Shown: piece by piece, positions 62,143 through 64,000 of the stretch
Position numbering within the stretch: the stretch's first letter is position 1
Layout: each line of letters begins with the position of its first letter
Assembly (NCBI RefSeq): GCF_003063665.1
Contig: NZ_NESF01000014.1
Location: forward strand, 1 to 64,000
Reading direction: 5' to 3'
Source of the DNA: Limnohabitans sp. Hippo3
Lineage (GTDB): Bacteria; Pseudomonadota; Gammaproteobacteria; Burkholderiales; Burkholderiaceae_C
Length of the DNA: 64,000 nucleotides
Notes under the pieces: generated by a model
Database searches by the model: none
What the model was told of the DNA's origin: nothing
The model's input: only the letters and a program-made list of their open reading frames with translations
Program-made: the position numbers and the translations under genes

Positions 62143-63486
62143 ATGGCCCTTTACGCCAAACCATTGCAACTGAACACGGCCGACGCCGGTTTTGAAGCGG
62201 CCTTCGCGGCCCGCCTGCATTGGTCTGCCGATACTGACGCCGCCATTGAGCAGCGCGTGGCCGACATCCTGGCCGATGTGCAAAAGCGTGGCGACGCGGC
62301 CGTGCTGGCCTACACCCAGCGCTTTGACGGCCTGCAAGCGCCTGATGTGAAGGCTTTGGAAATCACCCAAGCCGAGCTGCAAGCCGCTTTGAACAGCCTG
62401 CCTGCCGTCCAGCGCGAAGCCCTGCAGGCCGCAGCCAGCCGTGTGCGCAAGTACCACGAAGCGCAAAAGAAAGCTTCTGGCGAGAGCTGGTCTTACCGCG
62501 ACGAAGATGGCACGCTGCTCGGCCAAAAAGTCACGCCGCTCGACCGCGTGGGCATTTATGTGCCCGGTGGCAAAGCCGCGTACCCGTCGTCGGTGTTGAT
62601 GAACGCCATCCCCGCGCATGTGGCCGGGGTGCAAGACATCATCATGGTGGTGCCCACGCCGCAGGGCGTGCGCAACCCGCTGGTGCTGGCCGCCGCCTGT
62701 GTGGCCGGTGTGAGCCGCGCCTTCACGGTGGGCGGCGCGCAGGCCGTCGCCGCTTTGGCTTACGGCACCGCCACCATCCCCAAAGTCGACAAGATCACCG
62801 GCCCGGGCAACGCCTATGTGGCCAGCGCCAAGAAACGTGTGTTCGGCACGGTGGGCATCGACATGATCGCGGGCCCGAGTGAAATTCTGGTGCTGGCCGA
62901 CGGCACCACGCCCGCCGAATGGGTGGCGATGGACCTCTTCAGCCAGGCCGAGCACGACGAGCTGGCGCAAAGCATTTTGCTGTGCCCCGATGCGGCCTAC
63001 ATCGCCGAGGTGCAGGCCGCCATCGACCGCCTGCTGCCCGAGATGCCCCGCCGCGAGATCATCGCCAAATCGCTCAACGACCGTGGCGCATTGATTTTGA
63101 CCCGCAGCATGGAAGAAGCCTGCGCCATCAGCAACCGCATCGCGCCCGAACACCTGGAGGTGTCGAGCCGCGAGCCGCACCGTTGGGAGCCGCTGCTGCG
63201 CCACGCGGGTGCGATCTTTTTGGGCGCCTTCACCAGCGAGTCGCTGGGCGACTACTGCGCTGGCCCCAACCATGTGCTGCCCACCAGCGGCACGGCACGT
63301 TTTTCGTCGCCTCTGGGTGTTTACGACTTCCAGAAACGCAGCAGCTTGATTGAGGTGAGCGAGGCCGGTGCCCAGCCCTTGGGCCGCATTGCCGCCGAAC
63401 TGGCCTACGGCGAAGGCCTGCAAGCGCACGCCCGTGCTGCCGAATTGCGTTTGAACCCTGTTCCCCCGATGCGAGAGTCCAAATGA
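62143..63486 (+). CDS. hisD: histidinol dehydrogenase
   Basis: This zinc enzyme oxidises histidinol to histidine in two NAD-linked steps. The 447-residue protein shows [43 protein letters not shown] and the His-rich EHDELAQ. It overlaps the hisC start by 4 bp. Confidence 0.97.
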   Translation: MALYAKPLQLNTADAGFEAAFAARLHWSADTDAAIEQRVADILADVQKRGDAAVLAYTQRFDGLQAPDVKALEITQAELQAALNSLPAVQREALQAAASRVRKYHEAQKKASGESWSYRDEDGTLLGQKVTPLDRVGIYVPGGKAAYPSSVLMNAIPAHVAGVQDIIMVVPTPQGVRNPLVLAAACVAGVSRAFTVGGAQAVAALAYGTATIPKVDKITGPGNAYVASAKKRVFGTVGIDMIAGPSEILVLADGTTPAEWVAMDLFSQAEHDELAQSILLCPDAAYIAEVQAAIDRLLPEMPRREIIAKSLNDRGALILTRSMEEACAISNRIAPEHLEVSSREPHRWEPLLRHAGAIFLGAFTSESLGDYCAGPNHVLPTSGTARFSSPLGVYDFQKRSSLIEVSEAGAQPLGRIAAELAYGEGLQAHARAAELRLNPVPPMRESK

Positions 63487-64000
63487 ACACTGTGAGTCCG
63501 ACATTGATGCAGCGCATCCGCCAGGACGTGCAGTCCATGCACGCCTACGCCATCCAGGACTCGGTCGGCATGGTCAAGCTCGACGCGATGGAAAACCCGC
63601 ACAGATTGCCCGTTGATTTGCAAAAGGCTTTGGGCGATCGCCTGGGCGCACTGGCGCTCAACCGTTACCCCGATGGCCGTGTGAACGACTTGCGCCACGC
63701 GCTCGCGGCTTACGCTGGGATGCCCGAAGGTTTCGACATCATGTTGGGCAATGGTTCGGACGAGTTGATCTCGCTCTTGGCCATGGCCTGCGACGTGCCC
63801 GGCGCTTCCATCCTCGCGCCTTTGCCTGGCTTCGTGATGTACGCCATGAGCGCCCAGCTGCAAGGTCTGGCCTTCCACGGCGTGCCGCTGACGGCTGACT
63901 TTGAACTCGATGAAGCCGCCATGCTGGCGGCCATTGCCGAGCACAAGCCGTCCATCGTGTACTTGGCTTACCCCAACAACCCCACGGGCAATCTGTGGAA
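63483..64000 (+). CDS. hisC: histidinol-phosphate aminotransferase (partial)
   Basis: This PLP aminotransferase converts imidazole-acetol phosphate to histidinol phosphate. Only the first 172 residues are present; the gene leaves the window at 64000. The part seen includes [29 protein letters not shown] (PLP phosphate region) and YPNNPTGN at the end. It continues the hisG-hisD operon. Confidence 0.93.
   Translation, partial: MNTVSPTLMQRIRQDVQSMHAYAIQDSVGMVKLDAMENPHRLPVDLQKALGDRLGALALNRYPDGRVNDLRHALAAYAGMPEGFDIMLGNGSDELISLLAMACDVPGASILAPLPGFVMYAMSAQLQGLAFHGVPLTADFELDEAAMLAAIAEHKPSIVYLAYPNNPTGNLW

Overview
The window is a dense, GC-rich bacterial chromosome segment. Gene content and gene order point to a betaproteobacterium of the order Burkholderiales, most likely family Comamonadaceae (a Limnohabitans- or Rhodoferax-like organism is my inference, not proven). 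Supporting signs are the TctC/Bug-type solute receptors, a ResB/CcsB cytochrome c maturation system, the order mlaFEDACB - ABC exporter - bolA - murA - hisGDC, and mrcA divergent from pilMNOPQ-aroKB. Most of the window is core chromosome; no rRNA, tRNA, CRISPR array, prophage or plasmid function was seen.

Layout. 1-5768: a tripartite tricarboxylate transporter (tctC-tctB-tctA, minus strand) divergent from its two-component system (tctD-tctE, plus strand), bracketed by related repeats. 5768-10961: central carbon metabolism: hexR and zwf on the minus strand, tal and pgi on the plus strand, with a HexR-like operator in the divergent gap. 11016-15520: a five-gene periplasmic copper-handling cluster (Cys-rich exported protein, TolC-like protein, multicopper oxidase, cupredoxin, DUF411-CusF fusion). 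15676-18391: groESL with a perfect CIRCE operator, and upstream of it a helix-turn-helix/receiver-like gene interrupted by an in-frame stop. 18616-22085: two lipid A acyltransferases, an epoxide-hydrolase-like enzyme and the GTPase EngB. 22173-26426: cytochrome c4 and ResB/CcsB. 26453-30137: a membrane sensor kinase and single-domain receiver, then msrPQ. 30185-34512: lysA, lptM, cyaY and mrcA.

34700-41599: a DNA-uptake/type IV pilus cluster (pilM, pilN, a PilO-PilP fusion and a short secretin pilQ), followed by aroK, aroB and dgt. 41666-44388: an MFS transporter, a DUF1415 protein and a methyltransferase. 44416-47076: an AtuA-like pair with an orphan Bug receptor. 47129-47955: a small HUH-transposase (RAYT-like) element with matching 26-bp inverted ends, sitting 4 bp upstream of the gltB promoter. 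47960-54227: gltBD. 54333-58179: the mlaFEDACB phospholipid transport operon. 58263-64000: an ABC-2 exporter pair, bolA, murA, hisG, hisD and the start of hisC, which runs off the window.

The most interesting points are the RAYT element at the gltB promoter, an intrinsic-terminator-like hairpin in the mlaF leader, the DUF411-CusF fusion in a copper cluster without an RND pump, the PilO-PilP fusion in a reduced pil/com cluster, the nonsense-interrupted regulator beside groESL, and the repeats that bracket the tct locus.
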